Below are positions 16,772-25,303 of a stretch of 64,000 nt of DNA, piece by piece (position 1 is the stretch's first letter; each line of letters begins with the position of its first letter). The notes beneath the pieces are model-generated. The model had not been told where the DNA came from and searched no databases. It saw only the letters and a program-made list of their open reading frames with translations. A program made the position numbers and the translations under genes. The DNA is from Tolypothrix tenuis PCC 7101 (GTDB taxonomy: Bacteria > Cyanobacteriota > Cyanobacteriia > Cyanobacteriales > Nostocaceae): the NCBI RefSeq assembly GCF_002368295.1, contig NZ_AP018248.1, positions 1,212,477-1,276,476 on the forward strand, given 5' to 3'.

Positions 16772-17314
16772 TCAATTTTCCCAAGATTCTCTGGTCAACA
16801 GCCATTCAGTTTGACTCCAGCCGCGTTCACGCATCCAATCTGGGCTAGGAATTGTGCCAATTATTACAAATCCATATCGGAGTGCTAAACGCGCAATCCG
16901 CAAATTTGCACTGACAGTAATACCTCGAATCTGTTTTAAATCTAGATTCTGAAATCCAAAATCAATCATCGCTTTCGCCACTTCAATTGCGTATGCGTAA
17001 CGCCCCCAGAATTTAGGTGCTAATTCTATCCCTAATTCCGCCTGTTCAGAACTGTAATTTTCTCGGCGCAGTCCACAACAACCGATCAATTCTTGAGATT
17101 TGAAACGTTCAACAATGGCAAGCTGATAATTGATACGCGGATGTTCATTTGCCCACTGACGAAACAGATAAAAAAGCTCACGTGTATAATTGGGTGCTAC
17201 TTCTTCCGGCGAACAGAATTCAGCATACCTTGGATCGGTGTGATAGGCGAAAAATGCAGGCTCATCTTCTGTAATAAAGTCTCGCAGCAGAAATCTTTTA
17301 GTGACAATTTCCAT
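16772..17314 (-). CDS. GNAT family N-acetyltransferase (RimJ/RimL type)
   Basis: The 180-residue protein has the RimJ/RimL-like pattern: KRFLLRDFITEDEPAFFAYH at the start, ELGIELAPKFWGRYAYAIEV as the acetyl-CoA motif, and ITVSANLRIARLALRYGF near the end. RimJ/RimL enzymes acetylate ribosomal protein N-termini, while relatives act on antibiotics or polyamines; the substrate here is unknown. It is convergent with the DUF3598 gene, leaving only a 29-bp gap. Confidence 0.85.
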   Translation of the reverse strand: MEIVTKRFLLRDFITEDEPAFFAYHTDPRYAEFCSPEEVAPNYTRELFYLFRQWANEHPRINYQLAIVERFKSQELIGCCGLRRENYSSEQAELGIELAPKFWGRYAYAIEVAKAMIDFGFQNLDLKQIRGITVSANLRIARLALRYGFVIIGTIPSPDWMRERGWSQTEWLLTRESWEN

Positions 17315-17418
17315 AGCTAGTGACTCCAGCCTGATTATTCAAGTGCAAATAAAAGGCGATCGCACCTACAAATACAGAACTGTTCGCAGCCCTTCATCTA
17401 GTTCTATCAGGCTCTTTT

Positions 17419-17994
17419 TTATACTAAACTACAGGGACTTTGCAACGCTTTGTGTAGTAGGGCTTGATATTCTTCATCATTAATGCGATAAGCACCAAAT
17501 CGTTCTAAATGCGGATTCATCATTTGTGCATCAAACAGCAAAAATTTATTCTGGCGCAATCTCTCTACTAATTTCACCATTGCTACCTTTGAGCCTTCGG
17601 GAATGCGATAAAACATGGATTCGCCAATAAAAGCACCTGCGATCGCAATTCCTAAAATTCCCCCAGCAAGTTCGTCACCTTGCCAAGTTTCAAAGCTAAA
17701 AGCGTAACCATTCTGATACAAAAGCCAATAAATCTTTTCTAATTCCGGCGAAATCCAAGTTGTCTCGCGGTTAGCACACCCAGCCACTACCGCTTTAAAA
17801 TCACGGTTAATTGCCACTGTAAACCTTTCTTGATTCAAAACACGCCGCAAAGATTTAGGATAGCGAAATCTTTCATCTAAGGGAATTAATGTGCGATCGC
17901 GACTACCATACCAGCCCAATCCCTGACTATCATCAGCCATGAGAAAATAGCCTTGAGCATAACCCTGAATAATAGCAGCGATATCATATTCCAT
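17419..17994 (-). CDS. aat: Leucyl/phenylalanyl-tRNA--protein transferase
   Basis: Aat adds Leu or Phe from tRNA to proteins with N-terminal Arg or Lys, marking them for ClpAP. The conserved pieces are YAQGYFLMADD, WYGSRDRTLIPLD, TWISPELEKIY, FSFETWQGDELAGGILG, FIGESMFYR and FDAQMMNPHLERFGAY. I prefer the ATG at 17994 (MEYDIAAII); a GTG at 18006 would add four residues. At 191 residues it is a compact cyanobacterial form. The gene is divergent from the next small gene. Confidence 0.93.
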   Translation of the reverse strand: MEYDIAAIIQGYAQGYFLMADDSQGLGWYGSRDRTLIPLDERFRYPKSLRRVLNQERFTVAINRDFKAVVAGCANRETTWISPELEKIYWLLYQNGYAFSFETWQGDELAGGILGIAIAGAFIGESMFYRIPEGSKVAMVKLVERLRQNKFLLFDAQMMNPHLERFGAYRINDEEYQALLHKALQSPCSLV

Positions 17995-18097
17995 AGTGAA
18001 GATCACAATTCAAAAACTCATATTCCGAACGCTATTCGATGTTAACAGTCATCCTTTGCGTTCCTTTGCGTCCCTCTCCCTCTGCGTTTAAAAAAAA

Positions 18098-18427
18098 ATG
18101 ACAGAACCAATTCCACCTATCACCCTACCACCATCAGAAAATCCCCAGCTTGAAGGCGAATGGTTACAACAACGCCTGCTGCGGTGGCTGGATGCAGAAT
18201 TTCTGCCAGAAATTGTCAATCAAAAGATTGCTCAACGCGCCGCCCAGATTTTTATGCGCCAACGCATGGAAGGAGAAAACGACCTTGGTTCTCTGGTAAT
18301 TGCCATTGTCACAGAGATGCAAGCGTTTGATTTTTCTAAAAGCTTTTATGGAGAGTTTGCGATCGCTAACGCTGTCAGCGATCTACTCTTAGAAAGTTTG
18401 GGAATCGATCGGTGTTGTGGTCAATAA
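18098..18427 (+). CDS. Conserved hypothetical protein
   Basis: A 109-residue soluble, acidic protein without signal peptide or membrane segment. It has a Pro-rich start (PPITLPPSENPQ) and then predicted helices (EWLQQRLLRWLDAEFLPE, KIAQRAAQIFMRQRMEGEND). I do not recognise a family with known function. The codon pattern and the HIP1 octamer inside it suggest a genuine gene. It is convergent with rpsN across a heptamer repeat. Confidence 0.6.
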   Translation: MTEPIPPITLPPSENPQLEGEWLQQRLLRWLDAEFLPEIVNQKIAQRAAQIFMRQRMEGENDLGSLVIAIVTEMQAFDFSKSFYGEFAIANAVSDLLLESLGIDRCCGQ

Positions 18428-18466
18428 AGAAAGTCCACGGTCAAAAGTCCACAGTCAAAAGTTTTC

Positions 18467-18522
18467 TCTTGACTCTTGACTCTTGACTCTTGACTCTTGA
18501 CTCTTGACTCTTGACTCTTGAC
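18467..18522. repeat. Heptamer tandem repeat TCTTGAC x8 (STRR)
   Basis: Eight perfect head-to-tail copies of TCTTGAC. This is the short tandemly repeated repetitive type known from heterocystous cyanobacteria. The last base is also the first base of the complement of the rpsN stop codon, so the array touches the gene. An inverted partner (AAAGTCCACGGTCAAAAGTC) precedes it. Confidence 0.95.
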
Positions 18523-18824
18523 TACCAGCTAGACTTAACCACGCCAGGTAAAAGTCCTTCGTGCGCCCATTCCCGCAGGACGTTCCGAGACAGACCAAAG
18601 TCACGATAAACGCCTCTGGGACGACCTGTGACCCAGCAACGATTGCGGCGACGGTTAGGTGCGCTGTTGCGGGGTAGTTGTTGAATTTTGCGGTGAATTT
18701 CTAGCTTTTCCAGTGGAGATTCAGCGCTTTCAAAGTCGCTCATCAACGCTTCACGCTTTTCAGCGTACTTTTCTACCAACTTAGCGCGTTTTTTCTCGCG
18801 CTCAATCATGCTCTTCTTTGCCAT
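18522..18824 (-). CDS. rpsN: 30S ribosomal protein S14 (zinc-free type)
   Basis: S14 binds the head of the small ribosomal subunit. The 100-residue protein has the long bacterial form and the diagnostic C-terminus RNRCWVTGRPRGVYRDFGLS. The CxxC pairs of the zinc-binding form are absent; there is a single Cys. The stop codon abuts the TCTTGAC array downstream. It stands alone outside the S10 cluster, as usual in cyanobacteria. Confidence 0.97.
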   Translation of the reverse strand: MAKKSMIEREKKRAKLVEKYAEKREALMSDFESAESPLEKLEIHRKIQQLPRNSAPNRRRNRCWVTGRPRGVYRDFGLSRNVLREWAHEGLLPGVVKSSW

Positions 18825-18914
18825 ACTTTCTCGAATTTATTTAAAGACAGCATTTCCCATTCTACAGTTAGCACAGGCATTTGGCCTTTCTAGCAATAGG
18901 GCTGCTATTATAGC

Positions 18915-19604
18915 TTAACCTAAGGCCGCTGGCTTATTTGCGTCTGGGCATAAATCTGCTAATTCACAAGCGATACATATAGGGGAACGGGCTTTACAGA
19001 TAGCGCGTCCGTGATAAATTAGCCGAATTGACCAATTTTCCCAATCTGGTTGAGGCAATAATTTCATTAAATCTTGCTCAATGCGGACTGGGTCTGTATG
19101 TTTTGTTAAACCCAGGTGATTGCTCAGTCGCTTAACGTGAGTATCGACCGTTACCCCGGCATTAATGCCATAAGCATGAGCCAAAACTACATTAGCCGTT
19201 TTCCGCGCTACACCAGGAAGCTTTAACAGCTGTTCCATTTGGTTAGGAACAACAGAGTTAAACTCAGAGACAATCATTCTACAGGCAGCTTGAATATTCT
19301 TAGCCTTATTGCGATAAAACCCTGTAGAACGTACCAAATCTTCTAACTCTGCTAATTCAGCATTGGCTAAACTCGCAGCATCGGGAAAGCGAGCAAACAA
19401 AGCTGGTGTGACTTTATTTACCCGCTCATCTGTACACTGTGCGGAGAGAATTGTTGCTACTAAAAGTTGTACAGGTGTTGAGTAGTTCAAAGAGCAAGTT
19501 GCATCTGGGTAAAGATGCTTCAGGCGATTTAAAATTTCAAGCGCCCGTTGCTTCTTAGATAAGGCTTTACGCGTAATGGTCACTGGAACAGTTTTTGTAC
19601 CCAC
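18915..19604 (-). CDS. nth: Endonuclease III (DNA glycosylase/AP lyase)
   Basis: Nth removes oxidised pyrimidines and nicks abasic sites. The helix-hairpin-helix LPGVARKTANVVL contains the catalytic Lys, and VTVDTHVKRL the catalytic Asp. The C-terminal Cys pattern C-x6-C-x2-C-x5-C (CKARSPICIACELADLC) holds the 4Fe-4S cluster. The 5' end overlaps the 3' end of the upstream protease gene by 25 bp on the same strand, so the two are probably translated from one mRNA. Confidence 0.96.
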   Translation of the reverse strand: MGTKTVPVTITRKALSKKQRALEILNRLKHLYPDATCSLNYSTPVQLLVATILSAQCTDERVNKVTPALFARFPDAASLANAELAELEDLVRSTGFYRNKAKNIQAACRMIVSEFNSVVPNQMEQLLKLPGVARKTANVVLAHAYGINAGVTVDTHVKRLSNHLGLTKHTDPVRIEQDLMKLLPQPDWENWSIRLIYHGRAICKARSPICIACELADLCPDANKPAALG

Positions 19605-20677
19605 TCCAACTGGATTGTTAATTGGGTAGTTTCTTTAACGATGAGAAAGATACCTAGTCCTAACAGTAGCACCAAACCAGTTTGCATAACACTTTCTTGA
19701 ATGCGGCTAGGTAATGGTTTACCGCGCACACCTTCAATCAACAGAAACGCCAACTGTCCACCATCTAAAGCAGGTAGAGGCAAAATGTTGATAATTGCTA
19801 AGTTAATACTGATCAGTGCCGCAAAGAAGAACAAACTACCGGTATCATTTTGGGCAATATTAGCGCCAATTTCCACAATTTTAATTGGCCCGGCTACCTG
19901 TCCAGCAGTTTCCCCAAAGTTAGTAATTAGTTGTCCAAAACCTTTGAATGTCATTACCACAATGCGTTGAAATTCAGTAGCACCAACACTCAACGCTTCG
20001 ATGGGATTAGCAACACGGCGACGCTCAACTTTACCATTGGGAGAAAGTCCAATGCCAATTGTACCGCCGCTAGGTTTGGCATCTGGAGTGACATTGACAG
20101 TCACTTTTTCATCGCCTCGGGCAATTTCTAACTGAACTGATTTACCTGCACTAGTTTTAATTAATTCTCTAAAAGCGTCTATTTCTTGTAAAGAAGTACC
20201 AAATTGCCTTTGATTAGCCGCTACGATCACATCTCCTGGTTTAATTCCTGCCTTCGCGGCTACAGAACTAACTTCTGGGGCTAGCTGTTGAATTAATACA
20301 CCGGGTTGGCTAGCTTGTCCCACACCAACAACACTCACCTGTCCCACTAAAAGTAAATAGGCGAATATTAAATTGGCAATGACACCTGCACTAATCACGA
20401 TCGCCCGATCTAATATAGGACGATTACGCAGCAGATTTGGGTCATTGGGGGGAATATCGCTATCTGGATCGTCATCGGGAAAGCCGACAAAGCCACCTAA
20501 AGGAAAAGCGCGGATAGCATATTCGGTTTCTGAACCTTGGTATTTCCAAAGAACCGGGCCAAAACCTAACGAAAACCGATTAACATGAATGCCCTGAGAA
20601 CGTGCTGCAATGAAATGTCCTAGTTCGTGTACCAAGATCAAAACAGCCAAAACTGCGATCGCTGCTAAAACTGACAT
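19580..20677 (-). CDS. rseP: Site-2 protease RseP (M50 membrane metalloprotease)
   Basis: This intramembrane zinc protease cleaves membrane-bound anti-sigma factors or other regulators. It has the metal motif HELGH (residues 17-21) in the first helix, a single PDZ domain (about 120-205, KPGDVIVAANQ) and the third ligand motif NILPLPALDGGQ near residue 290, with four helices in all. The 365-residue length fits the cyanobacterial form. It precedes nth with a short overlap. Confidence 0.94.
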   Translation of the reverse strand: MSVLAAIAVLAVLILVHELGHFIAARSQGIHVNRFSLGFGPVLWKYQGSETEYAIRAFPLGGFVGFPDDDPDSDIPPNDPNLLRNRPILDRAIVISAGVIANLIFAYLLLVGQVSVVGVGQASQPGVLIQQLAPEVSSVAAKAGIKPGDVIVAANQRQFGTSLQEIDAFRELIKTSAGKSVQLEIARGDEKVTVNVTPDAKPSGGTIGIGLSPNGKVERRRVANPIEALSVGATEFQRIVVMTFKGFGQLITNFGETAGQVAGPIKIVEIGANIAQNDTGSLFFFAALISINLAIINILPLPALDGGQLAFLLIEGVRGKPLPSRIQESVMQTGLVLLLGLGIFLIVKETTQLTIQLEWVQKLFQ

Positions 20678-20980
20678 AGATCAAACAAGATATTAAGCTA
20701 TATACCTATCTCCATTCTAAAATGTGTCACTGGCTAGCACTGGCAGTAAATCGTCTGAATTGAACAATTTCCATCTTGCGATCGCCAAATATTAGCCAAT
20801 GGTTATAAGCCAATAGGAATTACCCCCACAAAAATTATTCAACTCTTGTGGAGGCAATTAAATCCTGTAGGATGTGTTACGGCTCGATCAATATAGATTT
20901 CCTAACGAATAATTCAGTGTTTAGCCGTAACGCATCGCCCAAACTAGCTGTACAAATGACAAATGACAAATGACAAATAA
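20678..20980. other. Intergenic region with one MITE-like half element
   Basis: Between serS and rseP. Positions 20867-20938 hold a hairpin-forming repeat (GTAGGATGTGTTACGGCT to AGCCGTAACGCATC), the same half that occurs twice in the elements around 38495 and 39676. Heptamers CAAATGA fill 20954-20975. Confidence 0.65.
20867..20938. repeat. MITE-like half element (TTACGGCT...AGCCGTAA)
   Basis: Inverted arms GATGTGTTACGGCT and AGCCGTAACGCATC surround about 40 nt of unique sequence. It corresponds to one half of the 148-bp element at 38495-38642. Confidence 0.7.
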
Positions 20981-22261
20981 CTACAACACCTCACGCCCTA
21001 AATAAGGTTGCAACACTTCTGGTATGCGTACCGTCCCATCTGGTTGTTGGTAATTCTCCAAAATTGCTGCCATTGTTCTTCCTACAGCCAAGCCCGAACC
21101 ATTTAAGGTATGCAAGTACTGAGTACCTTTCTTTCCTGCTTCTTTAAAGCGAATATCAGCCCTTCGTGCTTGGAAGTCAACAAAATTGGAACAACTAGAA
21201 ATCTCCCGATATTTGCCAGAAGAAGGTAACCAAACCTCTAAATCGTAGGTTTTAGTAGAAGAAAATCCCAAATCCCCAGTACATAAATTAATCACACGGT
21301 AAGGTAATTTCAAAGCTTGTAAAATTGCTTCTGCATTTCCCACCAGTTTTTCTAGTTCATCAAACGAAGTGCTGGGATGAACAAATTTCACCAACTCCAC
21401 TTTATTGAATTGATGCAGGCGAATTAGTCCCCGCATATCTCGCCCATAACTCCCAGCTTCCCGACGAAAACAGGGAGTATAAGCGCAATGGTAGATAGGC
21501 AATTCTTCCGCCGTGAGAATTTCTCCCCGGTAGAGGTTAGTAACTGGAACTTCTGCGGTGGGAATTAGCCACAAGTCATCATCGGCACATTTAAAGCTTT
21601 CTTCCGCAAACTTTGGTAACTGACCAGTAGCAGTCATAGATTCTGTATTTACCAAAATCGGTGGACTGACTTCTACATAACCAGCCTCAGTCTGACGCGC
21701 TAGCATAAATTGAATTAATGCCCTTTCCAGCGCTGCGCCAGCACCTATCAAGTTCACAAACCGACTTTGGGCAACTTTCACAGCCCGCGCCACATTCAGA
21801 ATACCGAGCTTTTCGCCAATTTCCCAGTGAGGCAAAATATTCTCATTTTGCGGAATATACTCATCACCCCAACGCCGGACTTCTACATTCTCTTCTTCAC
21901 TTTTGCCAATCGGTGTGGAATCGCTAGGCAAATTAGGGAGTGCAAGTACTAGTTGCTCAATTTCAGCTTTTAGGGCTTTTTCTTGCGGTTCAAGTTCGCT
22001 CAATTGAGTTTTAATAGCGTTCCCCTCATCCCGCAAAGATTGAATTTCTGGAGACTGAGGATTGGTTCCAGATTTAATCTTTTGCCCAACAATTTTACCA
22101 ACTTCGTTGCTGCGGGCTTGGAGTTGATTACGTGTAACTTCCAGTTCCCGTTGTTTTTGATCTAACTGCAATATTGCTTGAATATCGTATTTACCACTAC
22201 GACTATTCAAGCGTTCTTCAACTAGTTGGGGATTTTCCCTTATTTGCTTAATATCCAGCAC
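20981..22261 (-). CDS. serS: Seryl-tRNA synthetase
   Basis: Class II synthetase that charges tRNA-Ser. A long N-terminal coiled-coil arm (about 30-100, QKQRELEVTRNQLQARSNEV) is followed by the catalytic core with motif 2 (FRREAGSYGRDMRGLIRLHQ) and motif 3 (GSGLAVGRTMAAILENYQ). I choose the GTG at 22261, giving (M)LDIKQIRENPQLVEERLN and the usual 426 residues; the frame is open 30 codons further upstream but that extension has no family match. Confidence 0.97.
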   Translation of the reverse strand: MLDIKQIRENPQLVEERLNSRSGKYDIQAILQLDQKQRELEVTRNQLQARSNEVGKIVGQKIKSGTNPQSPEIQSLRDEGNAIKTQLSELEPQEKALKAEIEQLVLALPNLPSDSTPIGKSEEENVEVRRWGDEYIPQNENILPHWEIGEKLGILNVARAVKVAQSRFVNLIGAGAALERALIQFMLARQTEAGYVEVSPPILVNTESMTATGQLPKFAEESFKCADDDLWLIPTAEVPVTNLYRGEILTAEELPIYHCAYTPCFRREAGSYGRDMRGLIRLHQFNKVELVKFVHPSTSFDELEKLVGNAEAILQALKLPYRVINLCTGDLGFSSTKTYDLEVWLPSSGKYREISSCSNFVDFQARRADIRFKEAGKKGTQYLHTLNGSGLAVGRTMAAILENYQQPDGTVRIPEVLQPYLGREVL

Positions 22262-22369
22262 AGATTTTTCTTTTATTTTTTGCCTAGTATCTTCTGCCAA
22301 CACATCAGCATATCCTGATTTTGGTGCGACATAACAGGATTTGTAATACAAAATTTAATTAAATTGGGG

Positions 22370-22480
22370 AATGGGGACTTAGCAGGGCAAGGGGGCAGGG
22401 AGCAGGGAGCAGGGGGGAAATTCTTCATTTCCATTACCAATTACCGATTACCAATCCCCCATGCCCAATGCCCTATGCCC
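22370..22480. repeat. Composite repeat (plus orientation), left flank of DUF3611 gene
   Basis: GGGGACTTAGCAGGGCAAGG, AGCAGGGAGCAGGGG, AAATTCTTCATTTCC, ATTACCA heptamers and CAATGCCC in that order. Its reverse complement is present at 23092-23222. Confidence 0.88.
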
Positions 22481-22483
22481 TAT

Positions 22484-23059
22484 TTAAGGTTTATTAATCC
22501 TATTCAGCAGCCAAAGTGAGGCTACTAGTCCGCCAAAGTGAGCCATGACTGTGTTTGTGTTAGCTTGAACAACAAACATATCCAAGCCGCTGATAAATGG
22601 TTGGTTGCCTTGAGGAGAAAATAAAAATTGAGTTTGGGTAATTGCCCTGGCTGCTAACGTTCCGACAATAGCCTGTGCGCCTAACAGAGTTAATAATATT
22701 CCTACTAAACTCACCATTACTCCTAAGCGCAAAACTTGTATAGTTTCGCTTTTACGCGGTCGGTTATTGGGATTAGCCGATAGTAGTTGAGCGCCTAGTC
22801 TGGTATAACGAAAAGCTAAATAAATACCTACACCCAAGGAGACTAACCCACAAATAGCCAAAAAGATACCAAATCCTGCTCCGGCATTATTACCTGAGCT
22901 ACCAGGCCTTTGGCTAGAAATTGCAAATAGTAACAGAATTACACCAGAAACTACACCTAGTACTAACTGTATCCAAAAACTAATCCAACCTGTCAGCCGG
23001 AACTTTTGGCCAATTGCCCGAATATTAGAAGACGATGTTGCGTCAGGATTTTGTGACAT
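22484..23059 (-). CDS. DUF3611 family membrane protein
   Basis: The 191-residue protein has four membrane helices (about 22-44, 57-79, 107-130, 168-186) and the cyanobacterial/plastid DUF3611 pattern (GWISFWIQLVLGVVSG, ARAITQTQ). Function is unknown. The gene is bracketed by inverted copies of the composite repeat, with 3 bp between its stop and the left copy. Confidence 0.82.
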   Translation of the reverse strand: MSQNPDATSSSNIRAIGQKFRLTGWISFWIQLVLGVVSGVILLLFAISSQRPGSSGNNAGAGFGIFLAICGLVSLGVGIYLAFRYTRLGAQLLSANPNNRPRKSETIQVLRLGVMVSLVGILLTLLGAQAIVGTLAARAITQTQFLFSPQGNQPFISGLDMFVVQANTNTVMAHFGGLVASLWLLNRINKP

Positions 23060-23091
23060 ACTGGTAACGAATTATCTAGGCGCTGCATAAA

Positions 23092-23222
23092 AATTGGGCA
23101 TGGGGCATTGGGCATTGGGTAATCGATAATTGGTAATTGGTAATCGGTAATGGAAATTAAGAATTTCCCCCCTGCTCCCTGCCCCCTTGCCCTGCTAAGT
23201 CCCCAGTCCCCAACCCCATATT
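23092..23222. repeat. Composite repeat (minus orientation), right flank of DUF3611 gene
   Basis: GGGCATTGGGCATTGGGTAA, GGTAATT heptamers, GGAAATTAAGAATTTC, CCCCTGCTCCCTGCCCCC and GCTAAGTCCCCAGTCCCC. It is a near-perfect reverse complement of 22370-22480, including the CTTAGCAGGGCAAGG subtype block. Confidence 0.88.
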
Positions 23223-23623
23223 CTAAGGTCTGCACTGGTAAATTTATTGTAAAAAAAGTGTTTATTAACTTTTTACAGACAAAACTGCATTTTACCTGTA
23301 AAATTTCTTCGATGGCATCTTATTGCTACAGCAGTTCTAACCAGCTCGGCATCACTTGACACAAAGATGTTGGCTTTGTCAATATCTTAAATTGCTCCTC
23401 ACCACACCGTCTTGAGCTTGGATAGGAACGTAAAATCCTGCGTTCCTGAACTCACACACTCGTCCCACAACTGTCAAGAACGTGGGTTATCGTTTAATGT
23501 TTACGCTTTGAAAATTTCGCCTAAGTAGCTTTAGATACTGGTACAAGTGCCGGAGTATCAGTATATACTGACTACAAGCATTGTAGATCTCACCTTAAGG
23601 CATTTTTTAGCCATCCACTAACC
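23223..23623. other. Intergenic region upstream of PadR-like gene
   Basis: It contains a small hairpin at about 23424-23446 (GGAACG with CGTTCC) and the palindrome described separately at 23559-23570. The shared promoters of the divergent DUF3611 and PadR genes must lie here. No gene recognised. Confidence 0.5.
23555..23570. promoter_or_regulatory. Palindromic operator candidate upstream of the PadR gene
   Basis: CAGTATATACTG (23559-23570) is a perfect 12-bp palindrome 53 bp before the start codon. GTATCAGTATATAC (23555-23568) also fits the NtcA pattern GTA-N8-TAC, but no good -10 box lies at the expected distance. Autoregulation by the downstream regulator is an equally simple reading. Confidence 0.35.
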
Positions 23624-23971
23624 ATGAAACTTGAGGATATATATCATTTCTTTGAAAATCCTCCGCCAACTTACCTCTGTCAGGAACTAGCAGTTTGTTA
23701 CATTCTGTACGTTTTACTACAAGGTGAATCATACGGAACCGAGTTGATCCAGCGCTTGGAGAATGAATATCCTACCTATCGGCTTTCGGATACCGTACTG
23801 TACAGTGCAATTAAATTTCTCGAAGACCAAAGGGCAATAACTGGGTATTGGAAGAAGCTTGAAGGGCGGGGCCGCCCAAGGCGGATGTATCAAGTTTCTC
23901 CAGAATGGCAGGTTCAATCACAAGAATTAGCCCAGCTTTGGCTAGAGTACATCAATCCGAGAACAAATTAA
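23624..23971 (+). CDS. PadR family transcriptional regulator
   Basis: The 115-residue protein is one winged helix-turn-helix domain: CQELAVCYILYVLLQGESYG (helix 1), LIQRLENEYPTYRLSDTVLYSAIKFLEDQ (recognition region) and GRGRPRRMYQVSP (wing). It lacks a long C-terminal dimerisation helix, ending at LWLEYINPRTN. PadR proteins usually repress their own or a neighbouring gene. The next gene on the strand, 65 bp on, is the CCB1-like factor, but a shared transcript is only a guess. Confidence 0.82.
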   Translation: MKLEDIYHFFENPPPTYLCQELAVCYILYVLLQGESYGTELIQRLENEYPTYRLSDTVLYSAIKFLEDQRAITGYWKKLEGRGRPRRMYQVSPEWQVQSQELAQLWLEYINPRTN

Positions 23972-24036
23972 CGAATAATTAGATATTGAGAATGAAATGA
24001 ATAAGTCTCCTCCAATCAAATAGTACTTTTTTAGTT

Positions 24037-24567
24037 ATGGATACTGCTATTCTGCCATCAACGTTCCTACTGACCTTATTGTTATCGGTTGGGCTGTTTT
24101 TCTTTATTCGTGCTTCCACTAAAGAACGCACGCAGACAGCGCAACTGATATCTGAACAAGATGAAGCTAGTTTGATGCCTCAATTACAAGAGTATTTTCG
24201 CTCTCGGTCTTATCGAGTGGCAGCGCTAGACCGAGAACAAAACCAAGTGACTTTTGAAGGGTTTGTGCAACCAAGCTGGTTTTTAGCAGTGTTTTTGACG
24301 CTGTTAGCAGCTATTGGTTTACTTTGTTTGTCACTGGTTTTGGCAATACTTTTTCCGAGTTTTGGGACTCTGTTTTTGGGGTTAATTCTGCTGTCCCCTT
24401 TGAGTGGTATTTTTTATTGGCAAAAAGCTGGAAGACTTGAGAAGGTGTCGCTCAAACTGGAAACTATCCCGAATCAGCAACACTCCTCAAGTACAATTAC
24501 TGTGACTGGCCATCGTGACGAACTCACAGAGTTGCAGAAGGCTTTACAGTTAAAACCATTTAAATAA
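24037..24567 (+). CDS. CCB1-like cofactor assembly protein (DUF3529)
   Basis: The 176-residue protein has an N-terminal helix (about 8-25, LLTLLLSVGLFFFIRASTK), a soluble stretch (LMPQLQEYFRSRSYRVAALD, VTFEGFVQPSWFLAVFL), and two close helices (about 87-125). This matches the cyanobacterial/plastid family named after CCB1, which helps attach heme cn covalently to cytochrome b6 of the b6f complex. The family name is my recollection from the pattern and not a database match. The residues GFVQPS are typical. Confidence 0.6.
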   Translation: MDTAILPSTFLLTLLLSVGLFFFIRASTKERTQTAQLISEQDEASLMPQLQEYFRSRSYRVAALDREQNQVTFEGFVQPSWFLAVFLTLLAAIGLLCLSLVLAILFPSFGTLFLGLILLSPLSGIFYWQKAGRLEKVSLKLETIPNQQHSSSTITVTGHRDELTELQKALQLKPFK

Positions 24568-24985
24568 ATTTTGATTTTTTTGGAATTTTTTGCACCTCTC
24601 ACAATTATGAGATGCTGCATCATATCCAATCTTTTCCGGAAAAAGAGTTTTAACAGTTGAATATACAAGCTAGAAGTTATGAATATTCCCTACGAGGTAG
24701 AGTCGTAGGGAATATTCTATATCTTTTGAAAGAGCGTCCTGAGCAATCTACCGAATGAACGCACAATTTCGCTCCCGCTTGTAGATACTTTTTGCCCTAT
24801 GCTGGCTTCTTTCTATATCATGCGATGATCAACCAACCTATGCAAACAAGTATGGTTTGAAAATCTCTCCTGGCAAATCAGCTACAAACTTAAAAGAAAT
24901 TGGAATTTTTGCATAACCAGAGCAATTTTGCCAGTTAAATGATTGTCAGAAGTCGCATAAAATGCGTAAGATAACCACTGATAGT
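24568..24985. other. Intergenic region between convergent genes
   Basis: Besides the hairpin at 24681-24717 nothing stands out. The stretch 24720-24985 has no convincing open frame or repeat. Confidence 0.5.
24681..24717. terminator. Strong hairpin, probable terminator
   Basis: A perfect 15-bp stem (24681-24695 with 24703-24717, GAATATTCCCTACGA) with a 7-nt loop, followed by TATATCTTTT. It is 114 bp after the CCB1-like gene and between convergent genes, fitting a bidirectional terminator. Confidence 0.7.
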
Positions 24986-25303
24986 TTAGCGACCAGCTAA
25001 AGCCAATGCTTCCTGACCAGTAGGAGATTCTAAAGTCCTAAGGCTGGGAAACAAGAAATGGTTTTCTTCAACGTATTGAGCACCAAACAAACCTTTTTCT
25101 GCCCAGAAATAACGGTCTGTAGTGTGTTCATTACGTTTTACTAGTAGCAATGCAGGTGGCGCGATACCTTCAGCTTGAATAAATTTTCTTGCTGCTGTCA
25201 CAGGCTTTTCTTCGCCACTCTCGATGCTATATTGAGGCACATGTTCTAGGATTCGCCGCCCTTCTTGGCGACGACGACTTTTCCGCTTCCGTCTCCTTGC
25301 CAA
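24986..25303 (-). CDS. DUF3155 family protein
   Basis: The 105-residue protein opens with a strongly basic stretch (ARRRKRKSRRRQEGRR) followed by ILEHVPQYSIESGEEKPVTA, the mark of the cyanobacterial DUF3155 family, of unknown function. I choose the TTG at 25303 because an excellent ribosome site (GAGGAGG) ends 8 nt before it; the next candidate upstream, a TTG at 25324, has that site inside the coding frame and no site of its own. The basic start could bind nucleic acid, but this is only a guess. Confidence 0.85.
   Translation of the reverse strand: MARRRKRKSRRRQEGRRILEHVPQYSIESGEEKPVTAARKFIQAEGIAPPALLLVKRNEHTTDRYFWAEKGLFGAQYVEENHFLFPSLRTLESPTGQEALALAGR

Noticed and set aside
18467..18522. 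Possible CRISPR array
   Set aside because: Heptamers are head to tail with no spacers; the same holds for the other heptamer arrays. No cas gene accompanies them, and the PD-(D/E)XK protein at 10527 is a stand-alone nuclease.
22262..22351. N-terminal extension of SerRS
   Set aside because: The family begins (M)LDIKQIRENP, which fits the GTG at 22261; the extension has no likeness to the arm domain.
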